Counted from the stretch's first letter, positions 26,675-35,953 are shown. The stretch is 64,000 nucleotides of DNA from Emticicia agri (GCF_004168285.1 NZ_SEWF01000010.1:62001-126000); one strand, 5' to 3'. Made by a program: numbers and translations. The notes: a model not told the origin generated them from the letters alone.

Positions 26675-28720
26675 ATGAACAAAATCATAATCGGAAAAAT
26701 ATTTTTCCTATGTCTGCTCACGCATTTATCCTTTGCTCAATGGCAAATTACTGCTAAAAACTTCGACTCTAACAATTATTATGGCGTAACCGTAGCCAAT
26801 GGCATGGTAGGTATTATCTCATCGCCCGAACCGCTGAAAGTAAAAGATATTGTATTGAATGGTGCTTTTGATGCTTATGGCCGGGGACGGGTATCTAACA
26901 TCATGAAAGTATTTGAGTTTGCCAATATGGAACTGATTGTGGATAATCAACTGATTGATAAGAAGAATATCAGCAATTTTGCACAGACTTTAGATATGCA
27001 GAATGCCATCTTTACCACTACTTTCGACTTAGGCAATAAAGTAGCTGTTAAGTCTAATGTGCTGGCCTTGCGCCATCTTCCACATTCTGCCATGATTGAA
27101 ATGGAGATTACAGCCAAACAGGATGTTGAAATAACGCCAATCAGCCTGATGCAAACGCCTGACATGCTCAGAGACGTGAATAACTATTATCACCTGATTG
27201 ACCGGCCCCATTCATTGATTCCGCTAATGACTTCGGTAGCCAAAACACCTACCGGAAAACATACCATTGCGGCATCTAATTCTTTTTTATTTGAAGAAGA
27301 ACGTGGCAAAGAACCACAATTGATACATGAAGAATGGGATAATGGCATGCATCGCCTGAAATTTACCAGGAAACTGAAAGCGGGTGAAACTTACAAATTT
27401 TCGGTAGTAGGCTCGGTTATTTCAACGGCTCATGTAGCCGACCCGCACAATGAAGCAGAAAGACTGACTATTTTTGCAGCACTTGAAAAAAGAGAACGCC
27501 TGCTAAAAAAACACAAAGAGGCCTGGGCAAAAATCTGGGAGTCTGATATTATTATAGAAGGAGATGCTGAAGCACAGAGAGCCGCCCGTTTTTCGCTCTA
27601 TCACCTCTATTCTTTTTGCAGAGAAGGACAAGCCTATAGTCTTTCTCCAATGGGTTTATCGGGCTTAGGCTACAACGGACACGTGTTCTGGGATACTGAA
27701 ATGTGGATGTATCCCCCTCTATTAGTGATGAAACCCGAATTGGCGAAATCACTTTTAGAATACCGTTTTGAACGCCTGACAGCAGCCAAAGCAAACGCCA
27801 AAGAACATGGCTTTCAGGGAGCTATGTTTCCTTGGGAATCTGATGACTCGGGGCAGGAAGCCACACCTGTATGGGCTTTAACAGGACCGTTTCAACATCA
27901 TATTACGGGCGATGTTGGGTTTGCTTTCTGGAAATACTATCAGGTTACCAAAGATAAAATCTGGTTGAGAGACCGGGGTTATCCTATGCTGAAAGAAGTA
28001 GCCGATTTCTGGGTGAGCAGGGTTGAAAAAGGTGATGATGGCAAATACCATATCATCAACGTAGTGTGTGCGGATGAATGGGCTGAAAATATGGACGACA
28101 ATGCTTATACCAACGGTATGGCTAAAGAAGTATTAGGCTTTGCCAATCAGGCTGCTAAAGAATTGGGTTTGCCTGAAAACCCGAAATGGAAAGAGGTACA
28201 GGAAGGCATTATAATTCTAAAATTTCCTGATGGTACTACCCGTGAACATGCCAGTTATAATGGTGAGCCAATCAAGCAGGGTGATGTAAACCTGTTAGCA
28301 TACCCGATGAAACAGATTACTGACCCTAAAATCATTAAGAAAGATTTAGATTTTTATTGGAAAGTATTAGCTGATAATCTACCAGGCAGAAGAGGACAGA
28401 GCCCGGCAATGGCGCATGGGGTTTTCTCTATCCTGAATGCTCGTTTGGGCGACACAGAAACAGCTTATAAACAATATTTAGATAGCTATAAGCCCAACGA
28501 AGTACCTCCTTTCAATGTATTAGCCGAAACAGCAGGAGGCACTAATCCATATTTCGCTACGGGTGCTGGTGGATTCTTACAAACCTTTATTAATGGCTGG
28601 GCAGGGTTAGATATTACCGATGCAGGTATTATACAGCTAAAAACCAAACTACCAAGCCATTGGAAATCGTTGACAATTAAAGGAGTGGGAGTTGATAAGA
28701 AAACATTTATGGTGAAGTAA
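26675..28720 (+). CDS. Secreted glycoside hydrolase, family 65-like
   Basis: A 681-aa exported enzyme (signal peptide MNKIIIGKIFFLCLLTHLSFAQ). The (alpha/alpha)6-barrel features of GH65/ATHL1-type enzymes are visible: GHVFWDTEMWMYPPLL (about 335-350), FQGAMFPWESDDSGQE, ITGDVGFAFWKYY, and the segment CADEWAENMDDNAYTN (from Cys465), where Asp467/Glu468 holds the general acid. GH65 includes inverting phosphorylases and hydrolases. The periplasmic location and the likeness to the ATHL1/PGGHG branch favour a hydrolase acting on an alpha-glucoside. It is a single gene with its own promoter and a strong terminator. Confidence 0.88.
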   Translation: MNKIIIGKIFFLCLLTHLSFAQWQITAKNFDSNNYYGVTVANGMVGIISSPEPLKVKDIVLNGAFDAYGRGRVSNIMKVFEFANMELIVDNQLIDKKNISNFAQTLDMQNAIFTTTFDLGNKVAVKSNVLALRHLPHSAMIEMEITAKQDVEITPISLMQTPDMLRDVNNYYHLIDRPHSLIPLMTSVAKTPTGKHTIAASNSFLFEEERGKEPQLIHEEWDNGMHRLKFTRKLKAGETYKFSVVGSVISTAHVADPHNEAERLTIFAALEKRERLLKKHKEAWAKIWESDIIIEGDAEAQRAARFSLYHLYSFCREGQAYSLSPMGLSGLGYNGHVFWDTEMWMYPPLLVMKPELAKSLLEYRFERLTAAKANAKEHGFQGAMFPWESDDSGQEATPVWALTGPFQHHITGDVGFAFWKYYQVTKDKIWLRDRGYPMLKEVADFWVSRVEKGDDGKYHIINVVCADEWAENMDDNAYTNGMAKEVLGFANQAAKELGLPENPKWKEVQEGIIILKFPDGTTREHASYNGEPIKQGDVNLLAYPMKQITDPKIIKKDLDFYWKVLADNLPGRRGQSPAMAHGVFSILNARLGDTETAYKQYLDSYKPNEVPPFNVLAETAGGTNPYFATGAGGFLQTFINGWAGLDITDAGIIQLKTKLPSHWKSLTIKGVGVDKKTFMVK

Positions 28721-28723
28721 TCA

Positions 28724-28767
28724 TTTTTTAGTATAGACGCCGAGCATGGCGTCTATACTAAAAAAAA
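28724..28767. terminator. Perfect bidirectional terminator
   Basis: The stem AGTATAGACGCC (28730-28741) pairs perfectly with 28748-28759 across a 6-nt loop and is flanked by six T residues on one side and seven A residues on the other. It lies between convergent genes and works on either strand. Confidence 0.93.
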
Positions 28768-28778
28768 TCATATCATTA

Positions 28779-30269
28779 CTACCCTTTCCTCTCTCCCATT
28801 TCTACAGTCTTTCCATTTTCTAATCTGATTATCTGAGCAACACAGGCAGGAATTTCGTCGGGGTAGTGCGTTACATAGACTAAGGTTTTATTGAGAGCCA
28901 ACACCAGTTCATCAACTAAATCTCTGAAATAAACCATGTGGTTATAATCAAGCCCCTGACAAGGTTCGTCTAATAATAATAAAGAAGGATTTTTGACCAA
29001 TGCTCTGGCTAAAAATACCTGCCTCTGCTCGCCTGACGAAAGCTGTGTAATCTTTCGGTTGGCTAAATGATAGATATTCAATAATTTCAGGTAATCTTCT
29101 ACGGTAGTATGTTCTTCCGGTGTGAGTTTTTTAAACAAGCCTGCCGAATCAAATAAACCTGATGCCACAGCTTTCCAGACTTCCGTATGGCGATTGAAGT
29201 AGAGATGTAACTCCGGTGAGACATAACCTATACGCTGTTTAATATCCCAGATACTCTCTCCTGTGCCTCGTTTCCAGTCAAACAACTCATAATCATTCTG
29301 ATACCCCTGTGGATTATCGGCCGTAATCAGGCTCAGTAAGGTACTTTTACCAGACCCATTCGATCCCATCAATGCCCACTTTTCACCTTTTTTTACCTGC
29401 CAGCTTACTCCATCTACCACGTTCTTGTTTTTATAAGTAACTGTGATATTCCGCATATTTACGGCATACTTAAAATCATGTTTTGACGGATTATGCTCTA
29501 TTTTCTTTAAAATTTCAGGATAAAGCAATGGGTCTTTCGCTGTACGCTTATGTATAAACTGAAAAGGTTGGGTATATAGTTTTTCTACTATACCCTCTTT
29601 CAACTCTACAATATTTGTTATACAGTCGGGTATTTCTTTTACAGAACTCACCATGATTATCTGAATCCCTGATTGAGCCACCTGATTCAAAACTTCATGC
29701 AAGGTGTGTCGGCTTTCTACATCTAAGCCAATGAAAGGATTATCTAATAGCAGAAACTTTGGTTTTCTCAATAAAGACAAAGTAATAAGTGCCCTACGTG
29801 TTTCGCCATTTGATAATGTAACAATACAACGGTCTAATAAATGATTAATTTTGAGCAGACTGGCCACATTGGTTATTTCTTCGGCAGAAAATCCAGGAGG
29901 AGGTAATTTAATAGAATTTTCATTGACAGTTCCGACAGGCTTGATTCTGTTTTGCAGAATTTCTATTATAGTAGGCGCATTCTCTGCATCTATTGAATTA
30001 AACCGCTGTTGATAATATTGCGTAGCTGACTGCACAATCCGGTTGAAACTATAATCTTTTGCTACAAAGGCAACCTCTGAATAATGAGGGGTAGCAGCCT
30101 TCCCTTTATACGGAAATATTTTCCCGGCTATCACTTCTAATAAGGTGCTTTTTCCTGCTCCGTTGCCCCCTATAATTGCCCAGTTTTCCTTTTCTTTGAT
30201 TTGCCAGTTAATACTGTGCAAGACCATGCGGTCTCCTTTTTGTACAGATACTTTATTTAATTCAATCAT
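28779..30269 (-). CDS. Double ATP-binding cassette protein (ModF/PhrA-like)
   Basis: A 496-aa cytoplasmic protein with two ABC nucleotide-binding domains and no membrane domain. NBD1 has Walker A GGNGAGKST and signature LSNGE, but its Walker B reads FLLLDNPF, with Asn in place of the catalytic Glu. NBD2 has GSNGSGKST, LSSGE and the normal LLLLDEPC. The layout matches the ModF/PhrA type. The role is unclear (regulatory or translation-linked ATPase rather than transporter). Its ATG overlaps the stop of the AraC-type gene (4 nt), so the two are one operon. Confidence 0.85.
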   Translation of the reverse strand: MIELNKVSVQKGDRMVLHSINWQIKEKENWAIIGGNGAGKSTLLEVIAGKIFPYKGKAATPHYSEVAFVAKDYSFNRIVQSATQYYQQRFNSIDAENAPTIIEILQNRIKPVGTVNENSIKLPPPGFSAEEITNVASLLKINHLLDRCIVTLSNGETRRALITLSLLRKPKFLLLDNPFIGLDVESRHTLHEVLNQVAQSGIQIIMVSSVKEIPDCITNIVELKEGIVEKLYTQPFQFIHKRTAKDPLLYPEILKKIEHNPSKHDFKYAVNMRNITVTYKNKNVVDGVSWQVKKGEKWALMGSNGSGKSTLLSLITADNPQGYQNDYELFDWKRGTGESIWDIKQRIGYVSPELHLYFNRHTEVWKAVASGLFDSAGLFKKLTPEEHTTVEDYLKLLNIYHLANRKITQLSSGEQRQVFLARALVKNPSLLLLDEPCQGLDYNHMVYFRDLVDELVLALNKTLVYVTHYPDEIPACVAQIIRLENGKTVEMGERKG

Positions 30270-31111
30270 TTTATCAGAGATAGCCTATACTCACGGGGGC
30301 TTTTGCCCTTAAGCTGCTTAAAAGTTTTATTGAAATGCGAAATGTTATTAAAGCCTACCTCAAAACAAATATCGGCAATAGAGAGATTTTCAAATAATAG
30401 CCTGCAAGCCTGGTTTATCCTGTACTCATTCACAAAATCGGTATAAGTAATGTGAGTGATTTTTTTAAAATACCTGCAAAATGAGGGTACTGTAAGGCTG
30501 ACTAAATCGGCAACAACCTGCGTATCAATAGGCTCACGATAATGATGTTCTACATATTCATATACTTTATTAATCCGGTTTTCATCTTTATGACTAAAAT
30601 CAAATAACATCTCCGGTGCATTAAGTGCCGAATATTCAGTAGTAGTAGCAAGCGCCTGAAAGATATTCAATAACTCAACCAACCGCTCAAAATGCGACAA
30701 GTTCAGCATTTTTTGTAGCTTGGCGGCCACTGATTTTTTAGTTTTACCATGAAACGATAACCCCTGTTTAGCCTTCTCAAACAAATGCCTGATTTGTTGC
30801 ATTTCTGGGGTATATAAAAAACTTTCACCCAAAAAATCTTCTCTGAGCTGCACTACAATTTCTTCATGTTCACCAATGACACCATACCCAAAGCCTGTGT
30901 GTGGTAGATTTGGCCCGATAAAAACCAATTCTCCTTCTTCATAGTTGGTCAGATGCTGCCCGATATGTAATTTACCCGAACCCTTGCGTACAAAAACGAT
31001 TTCGTATTCGGGATGATAGTGCCAGAAAAATCTGTCATTTTGTGATTTCCAGTGAATGAGACGGAAAGAGCTTCCCGTATCGGGAGAGATTTTCTCGTAT
31101 TCTACTTTCAT
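30266..31111 (-). CDS. AraC-family regulator with cupin sensor
   Basis: A 281-aa transcription factor. The N-terminal cupin (about 15-95) includes RFFWHYHPEYEIVFVRKGSGKLHIG and PNLPHTGFGYG. The C-terminal tandem helix-turn-helix (about 185-281) includes VADLVSLTVPSFCRYFKKIT and ISHFNKTFKQLKGKSPREYR. It probably senses a small sugar or related ligand. It is the first gene of an operon with the double-ABC protein and is divergent from the propeller kinase gene. A second regulator of the same type lies at 58334. Confidence 0.92.
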   Translation of the reverse strand: MKVEYEKISPDTGSSFRLIHWKSQNDRFFWHYHPEYEIVFVRKGSGKLHIGQHLTNYEEGELVFIGPNLPHTGFGYGVIGEHEEIVVQLREDFLGESFLYTPEMQQIRHLFEKAKQGLSFHGKTKKSVAAKLQKMLNLSHFERLVELLNIFQALATTTEYSALNAPEMLFDFSHKDENRINKVYEYVEHHYREPIDTQVVADLVSLTVPSFCRYFKKITHITYTDFVNEYRINQACRLLFENLSIADICFEVGFNNISHFNKTFKQLKGKSPREYRLSLIK

Positions 31112-31135
31112 GCTTTATTATCATTATCAGTAAAA

Positions 31136-31167
31136 CAAATTTATAAAATATGTTAATAAAGTACAAG
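31136..31167 (-). promoter_or_regulatory. Promoter of the AraC/ABC operon
   Basis: On the minus strand, CTTG (31167-31164), a 20-bp spacer and TAAATTTG (31143-31136) give a perfect -7 and a near-consensus -33. The ATG is 25 bp downstream. Confidence 0.55.
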
Positions 31168-31284
31168 TATTTGATAATGATGGAATAGTTTATTGTAGAA
31201 AAATACCTGAATTTTGTAACTATAAAAGTACTATTATTTAGCCTTTCTTTTGACAAATATACTTTACCTATGATAATTGAATTA

Positions 31285-31308
31285 GCGAAGCCTCGGCTTC
31301 GCTTTTTT
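31285..31308 (+). terminator. Orphan rho-independent terminator
   Basis: The perfect 8-bp stem GCGAAGCC (31285-31292) with its complement (31295-31302) is followed by six T residues. No plus-strand gene ends before it, since the upstream gene runs the other way. It may end a small RNA or act on a leader of the kinase gene. A 19-codon frame from 31270 runs through it, but nothing supports translation. Confidence 0.75.
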
Positions 31309-31396
31309 ATTAGATGGCATTTTCTTTAATTTTTAGGGGCAATTAGTAGCTTTTTGCTATAAAGTTTCTACTTTTATGCCATCTATGCCCTAAAAT

Positions 31397-34300
31397 TTGA
31401 GAACCGGACAATTAATATTCTTTTTCTTTCTTCTCTGTATCTCCGAAAACCTCTCGGCACAATATATTTTTGACAATATCAAAACCAAAGACGGGCTATC
31501 TTATAAACAGGTTATCAGTATCCTGCACGATAGTGAAGGTTACTATTGGTTTGGCACACTTAATGGCCTTAATCGTTTCGATGGCTCTACCATTAAGGTA
31601 TTTAACAAAGCTAATAAGAATACAACCGGATTGCCCGAAGATTATGTAAGTTCAATAGCCGAAAATACAGATGGAAAATTGTGGCTTTCTACGCCTGCGG
31701 GTGTTACCGTTTTTAATAAATGGACGCAGACTTTTACTAATGTAGCTTTCGAAAATTACGCCAAGCCTATCAATGTTATCAAATTAATCCGCAATAAACA
31801 TCATGTAATCTGGGCATTTACTTACGACGAAGGCTTATTCTGGTACAATCAGCAAAAACAAAAATTTGTTCATTTCGCAGGCGATTCAATCCTTAAAAAT
31901 ATAGGTATTTTCAGGTTAGGTATAGCAGAGGATACCCTGCGGAGCGGCTTCTGGATATCTACACAACAAGGCTTACATTTTGTTGACTATGAACAATCAA
32001 AGATTTACAACCATGCCTATAATCCCAAAAAATGGGAAGTATTGAACAACCATAACATTACGGCAGTAGCGCTTGATAACGAAGCCAACTTATGGTATAG
32101 CGACCAGACAGACCAGGCCATTCATCATTTCGACTTCAGAACTAAAGCAGACAAGCAATGGAAAGAGCTACTCAAAAAACCATTGATAAAATTAGGTGAT
32201 GGAGCCAATAAACTCTTTGTTGATTCACAGGGTACTCTCTGGATCTCAAGTTGGAAATACAGGTCTTTTTACCTGAAGAAAGGAGCAAAAGATATTGAAC
32301 AGTTTGAATATGCCATTGCCGACCCTAATGACTTAGGATACGGTTTTTTTTACGATTGCTATGAAGACACAAAAGGTACAGTCTGGGTCGGCACGCTTAA
32401 TGGGGTGAGTCGCTGGCGGGTATCTCACTCACTCGAAAACATCATTCATATACCCAGTTATAAAGCTTACATTGACGTAGAGTTTGCTTCTGTGAATGAT
32501 ATATACCTCGGCGAAAACAATGACTACTGGATAGCGAAAGAAGACGGTTTGTTTTATTTGAAAAACCTGCAAGCACCTGCCGAGAGATATGTAGTATCTC
32601 CTACAGTTCTCAATAAAAACGAGATACTGAGTGCAACTCTGATTAACAAAGAAGTATGGTGTACTACTTATTTAGGCCTAATAGCTTTTAACCCTGCTAC
32701 TAAACAATTCCGTGATATTTCAATACCCTCTATACAAGCAAGCGAAGCAGGACAAGCCTATACCCAAAACAAAAACCGACCTTTTATTACCAAGATTTTT
32801 GTCTCTAAAGGTATATTGCCGGATAAAGAAGAAGAGGCCAATAGCTTATGGCTCTATTCTTTCAGAGATGGATTTTATACCTATAATCTTAAAACTAAGA
32901 ATACTAAAAAATACCCTGTTGATGCAGGCCCCTGCACCATGATTCAGCAGACAAAGTCTGGAGAAATGATAGCTTGCATGGAAGACGGCATCTGGATTTT
33001 TGACAGAAAACTTCAGAAATTCAGAAAGATTCCGGCAGACTGTCTGAAAGATATTTTTTGCCACAAAATCGCCGAAGACAAAGACGGTTATCTATGGGTT
33101 GGTACCAATAAGGGACTTTATCAGATTGACATAAATGGCAAGTGTATTTTTAAAATGACTACCTCAGACGGCTTACTGATGAATAGTGTCTCTCAGTTAG
33201 CTTTCGACCAGTTAAATAATCTCTGGCTTGGCACCCACAGTGGTATTTTAGGGTATCTGAATATTAAAACCAAAACTTATGCGGTTTTTGATTTTAATAC
33301 ACGGCTTCCTTTTCATGAATACTGGGCGAATTTCAGACAGAATAAAAAAACAGGACAATTTATTATTACTGTTTTTGATGAAATGCTGATTATTAATCCA
33401 CAGAAACTGCAAAATAAAGAAGCCATTCAGAAGCCTATTATTACAGATATACAGGTTTTTGAAAAAGAAATGCCCTTTACTGAAAAAGACAAACTTAATC
33501 TTACTTATCAACAGAATTATTTTACTATCAACTTCTCTTCGCCCGACCATCGGGATAACGTAGCCTTGCAATATGCCTATAAGTTGGAAGGATACGACGA
33601 TAACTGGATATACTGTGGCCGAAAACTGTCTGCTTCCTACACAAATGTTCCTGGTGGTGATTATCAGTTTCTGGTAAAAGTTATTGATAATCAGGGTAAA
33701 CGGCAAGAGAAAACCACCACATTTACTATTTATGTAAAGCCTCCTTTCTGGGAAACATGGTGGTTCAGGTCAATCATGTTTGTCCTATTTGTAGCCATTA
33801 TGTACTGGGTATGGCTATTGTTCAGGAAGCGGCAGGAAGAACTGAAACTGATAGAAGAGAAAGAACGCAAGATACTTGAGTTTAATAAACTACTGGCCGA
33901 ATCGAAGCTGACGGCCTTGCGTACACAAATGAATCCGCATTTTGTGTTCAATTGTCTGAATAGTATTCAGGAATGTATCGTGTTTGAGAAATATAAAGAA
34001 GCCCAGGGGTATTTACAGAAGTTTTCAAGGCTGATGCGGCTGGTTTTACAAAATTCTGATAAAAATCTGGTTCCTTTGAGTCAGGAAATTGAAATGTTGA
34101 AATTGTATCTTGAACTGGAGAAACTGAGATTCACTGAGAAATTCACCTACGAACTCATGTATGATACCAATGAAATAGATGCAGAAACCATTGAGATTCC
34201 TCCTATGCTTTTGCAACCTTTTGTAGAAAATGCCCTATGGCATGGCTTGTTACCTAAAAAAGAAGATCGTAAACTTTTGCTTAGTTTCCGGTTGTCAGAA

Positions 34301-34543
34301 GACGATATATTAGCGTGTGTGATTGAAGACAATGGTATTGGCCGACAAAAATCTTATCTTTTAAAGAAAAATCAGACTGTTACCAAAAAGCATGAGTCGA
34401 AAGGTATCAGAATCACTCAAGACAGGCTCAATCTGATAAGTTTACAGCATAAACAACACGCTCGTATTGAAATTATTGATAAAGAAGACAATGACGGAAA
34501 TCCGACCGGAACAAAGGTGATTATTGAGCTTGCTGTGGGATAG
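31397..34543 (+). CDS. Propeller-domain sensor histidine kinase (LytS-type output)
   Basis: A 1048-aa membrane kinase. It has a signal peptide (RTGQLIFFFFLLCISENLSAQ), then about 14 two-component-propeller repeats (from DGLSYKQVISILHDSEGYYWFGTLNGLNRF to about 680), a Y_Y_Y domain (about 700-780), one span (about 789-810), and a His_kinase/HATPase core with His848 in QMNPHFVFNCLN and EDNGIGRQKS. Unlike classical HTCS it has no C-terminal receiver or AraC domain. The frame has a stop at 31391, and the first usable codon is TTG at 31397. The next in-frame ATG lies far inside, so a TTG start is well supported. A -7-like TACTTTTA is at 31369. The partner is the LytTR regulator at 34566. Confidence 0.9.
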   Translation: MRTGQLIFFFFLLCISENLSAQYIFDNIKTKDGLSYKQVISILHDSEGYYWFGTLNGLNRFDGSTIKVFNKANKNTTGLPEDYVSSIAENTDGKLWLSTPAGVTVFNKWTQTFTNVAFENYAKPINVIKLIRNKHHVIWAFTYDEGLFWYNQQKQKFVHFAGDSILKNIGIFRLGIAEDTLRSGFWISTQQGLHFVDYEQSKIYNHAYNPKKWEVLNNHNITAVALDNEANLWYSDQTDQAIHHFDFRTKADKQWKELLKKPLIKLGDGANKLFVDSQGTLWISSWKYRSFYLKKGAKDIEQFEYAIADPNDLGYGFFYDCYEDTKGTVWVGTLNGVSRWRVSHSLENIIHIPSYKAYIDVEFASVNDIYLGENNDYWIAKEDGLFYLKNLQAPAERYVVSPTVLNKNEILSATLINKEVWCTTYLGLIAFNPATKQFRDISIPSIQASEAGQAYTQNKNRPFITKIFVSKGILPDKEEEANSLWLYSFRDGFYTYNLKTKNTKKYPVDAGPCTMIQQTKSGEMIACMEDGIWIFDRKLQKFRKIPADCLKDIFCHKIAEDKDGYLWVGTNKGLYQIDINGKCIFKMTTSDGLLMNSVSQLAFDQLNNLWLGTHSGILGYLNIKTKTYAVFDFNTRLPFHEYWANFRQNKKTGQFIITVFDEMLIINPQKLQNKEAIQKPIITDIQVFEKEMPFTEKDKLNLTYQQNYFTINFSSPDHRDNVALQYAYKLEGYDDNWIYCGRKLSASYTNVPGGDYQFLVKVIDNQGKRQEKTTTFTIYVKPPFWETWWFRSIMFVLFVAIMYWVWLLFRKRQEELKLIEEKERKILEFNKLLAESKLTALRTQMNPHFVFNCLNSIQECIVFEKYKEAQGYLQKFSRLMRLVLQNSDKNLVPLSQEIEMLKLYLELEKLRFTEKFTYELMYDTNEIDAETIEIPPMLLQPFVENALWHGLLPKKEDRKLLLSFRLSEDDILACVIEDNGIGRQKSYLLKKNQTVTKKHESKGIRITQDRLNLISLQHKQHARIEIIDKEDNDGNPTGTKVIIELAVG

Positions 34544-34565
34544 TAATTATTTAAAAAGCATTGTT

Positions 34566-35306
34566 ATGATAAAAGCACTCTTGGTAGATGATGAGGTATC
34601 TGCCCGAAATCTGTTAAGTCATTATCTGAAAACTGAAGTACCGGAAGTCAGTGAAATTCGTCTGGCTGATTCGGTTGACAGTGCTTTGGAAATATTGCAA
34701 CACTATCAACCTGATATTGTATTTCTTGATATTGAAATGCCCGAACGCAATGGTTTTGATTTTCTCATTGCCTGTGAGCAAATCAGTTTCGATATTATAT
34801 TTGTTACGGCTTACAACCAGTATGCTATTAAAGCCATCCGTTTCAGTGCCTTAGATTATTTACTAAAGCCTGTAGATACCGAAGAACTGACGGCAGCTAT
34901 TGCCCGGCATTTAGAAAAACGAGGCACAAACCAACAGGCACTCTATGAGAACCTAAAACAAAACCTTAAAAACAAAGAAGAAAAAGAGTTTCAGTTAGCT
35001 GTTCCTACTACCGAAGGCATTTTCTTTTTCAGACTCGAAAACCTCATTCGTTTAGAAGCCAATGGTAGCTATACGCTTATTTATTCTTCTACCCGTAAGC
35101 CATTTCTGGCTTCTAAAAACCTGAAATACTTTGAAGAAACTTTAGACAATCAGTCTTTTATCCGCCCGCATAAATCTCATCTCGTTAATCTGAAATATAT
35201 AACGGGGCTTTCGGCCGATAAAGATTTTCTTGTTTTACAAGACAACTCTCAGGTTGAAATCTCCCGTCGCAAAAAAGAAGAAATTCTTACCGTATTAGGC
35301 CTGTAA
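34566..35306 (+). CDS. LytTR-family response regulator
   Basis: A 246-aa regulator. The receiver (about 1-118) has Asp55 in VFLDIEMPERNGF and LLKPVDTEEL. The LytTR domain (about 145-245) has LIRLEANGSYTLIYSS, IRPHKSHLVNLKYI and VEISRRKKEEI. The frame is open from a TTG at 34524 inside the kinase gene, but the ATG at 34566 begins the receiver fold (MIKALLVDDE) and is used here. It follows the kinase by 22 bp. Two matching direct-repeat sites 3' of the gene (35319, 35954) are its likely targets. Confidence 0.92.
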   Translation: MIKALLVDDEVSARNLLSHYLKTEVPEVSEIRLADSVDSALEILQHYQPDIVFLDIEMPERNGFDFLIACEQISFDIIFVTAYNQYAIKAIRFSALDYLLKPVDTEELTAAIARHLEKRGTNQQALYENLKQNLKNKEEKEFQLAVPTTEGIFFFRLENLIRLEANGSYTLIYSSTRKPFLASKNLKYFEETLDNQSFIRPHKSHLVNLKYITGLSADKDFLVLQDNSQVEISRRKKEEILTVLGL

Positions 35307-35318
35307 TACGCATTTCTT

Positions 35319-35388
35319 ACCGAAAACAAACTCCTTATTACCGTTCGCAAAACGCATTTCTTCCCTGCGTTTGTATGGCTTTATTTTG
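35319..35388 (+). promoter_or_regulatory. LytTR direct-repeat operator A and promoter
   Basis: Repeats ACCGAAAACAAA (35319) and ACCGTTCGCAAAAC (35340) start exactly 21 bp apart and are followed by GCATTTC. The ACCGTTCG core matches known LytTR (AlgR-type) half-sites. TTATTTTG (35381-35388) is a near-consensus -7, 41 bp after the second repeat. Operator B at 35954 is the same over 31 of 42 positions without gaps, with a -7 at the same distance. Confidence 0.72.
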
Positions 35389-35410
35389 CTTCAAGGCTTA
35401 CAAAAAAAGT

Positions 35411-35635
35411 ATGAATAACGTAGCAAAAGCAATTGTCTTAGGGGTAAAGGAAACAGGCCGACACCTTAATTATAATCCCATTCTTATTATAGAATTATTG
35501 GTATATGCAGAAGACTCAGGTGCATTCAAGACTTCTGTTGAACTCACTGTGCCACGAGTTTCCATTCCCAAAATGGGAGATAAATGGCTGGTTAAATATA
35601 ATTCTGCCAAAAAAGATGAAATCGAAATTTTATAG
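35411..35635 (+). CDS. Small hypothetical protein
   Basis: A 74-aa protein (MNNVAKAIVLGVKETGRHLNY...), probably cytoplasmic, with no signal peptide or recognised domain. The central part (PILIIELLVYAEDSGAFKTSVELTVPRVS, read in pieces) looks like a small beta-rich fold, as in short domains that modulate membrane or secreted proteins. The frame is open from an ATG at 35375, but that codon lies upstream of the predicted -7 box, so I use 35411. It ends 3 bp before the next gene and is probably translationally coupled to it. I do not recognise the family. Confidence 0.6.
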   Translation: MNNVAKAIVLGVKETGRHLNYNPILIIELLVYAEDSGAFKTSVELTVPRVSIPKMGDKWLVKYNSAKKDEIEIL

Positions 35636-35638
35636 ACC

Positions 35639-35935
35639 ATGAACACTAATCTTATGCTCACATTTTTTAAAATCGGTGCTGTAATAAACGGCATTGCGAT
35701 ATTAATCGCCTTTATTCATCTGGTGGTTGACGCTATCGAACAATCAACCACAGATAACGCAGTGATAACCCTGATCATAATAGCTTATATCGCCTTATCA
35801 ACGCTGGGTTACTTTCTTAAGCTCCACAATCACCTGAAAGCAGCATTGATTGCGATCTGGATTCCGGCATTTCCTGTAGCACTAATGGGGATTTTGTTCT
35901 TACTGCTCATTATTATAAACCCTGATTTTAAATAA
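35639..35935 (+). CDS. Small membrane protein, three predicted spans
   Basis: A 98-aa hydrophobic protein with spans at about 10-30 (TFFKIGAVINGIAILIAFIHL), 40-60 (AVITLIIIAYIALSTLGYFL) and 68-92 (KAALIAIWIPAFPVALMGIL and onward). No family recognised. It follows the 74-aa gene by 3 bp, and both appear to be driven from operator A. Its place between the response regulator and the solo LytTR/fibre operon suggests an accessory role in the same response. The function is unknown. Confidence 0.65.
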   Translation: MNTNLMLTFFKIGAVINGIAILIAFIHLVVDAIEQSTTDNAVITLIIIAYIALSTLGYFLKLHNHLKAALIAIWIPAFPVALMGILFLLLIIINPDFK

Positions 35936-35953
35936 GTAGCCAATCTTGTATTG

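Noticed and set aside
31270-31329. 19-codon frame through the orphan terminator
   Set aside because: It only exists because the hairpin is translated. No other evidence of coding.
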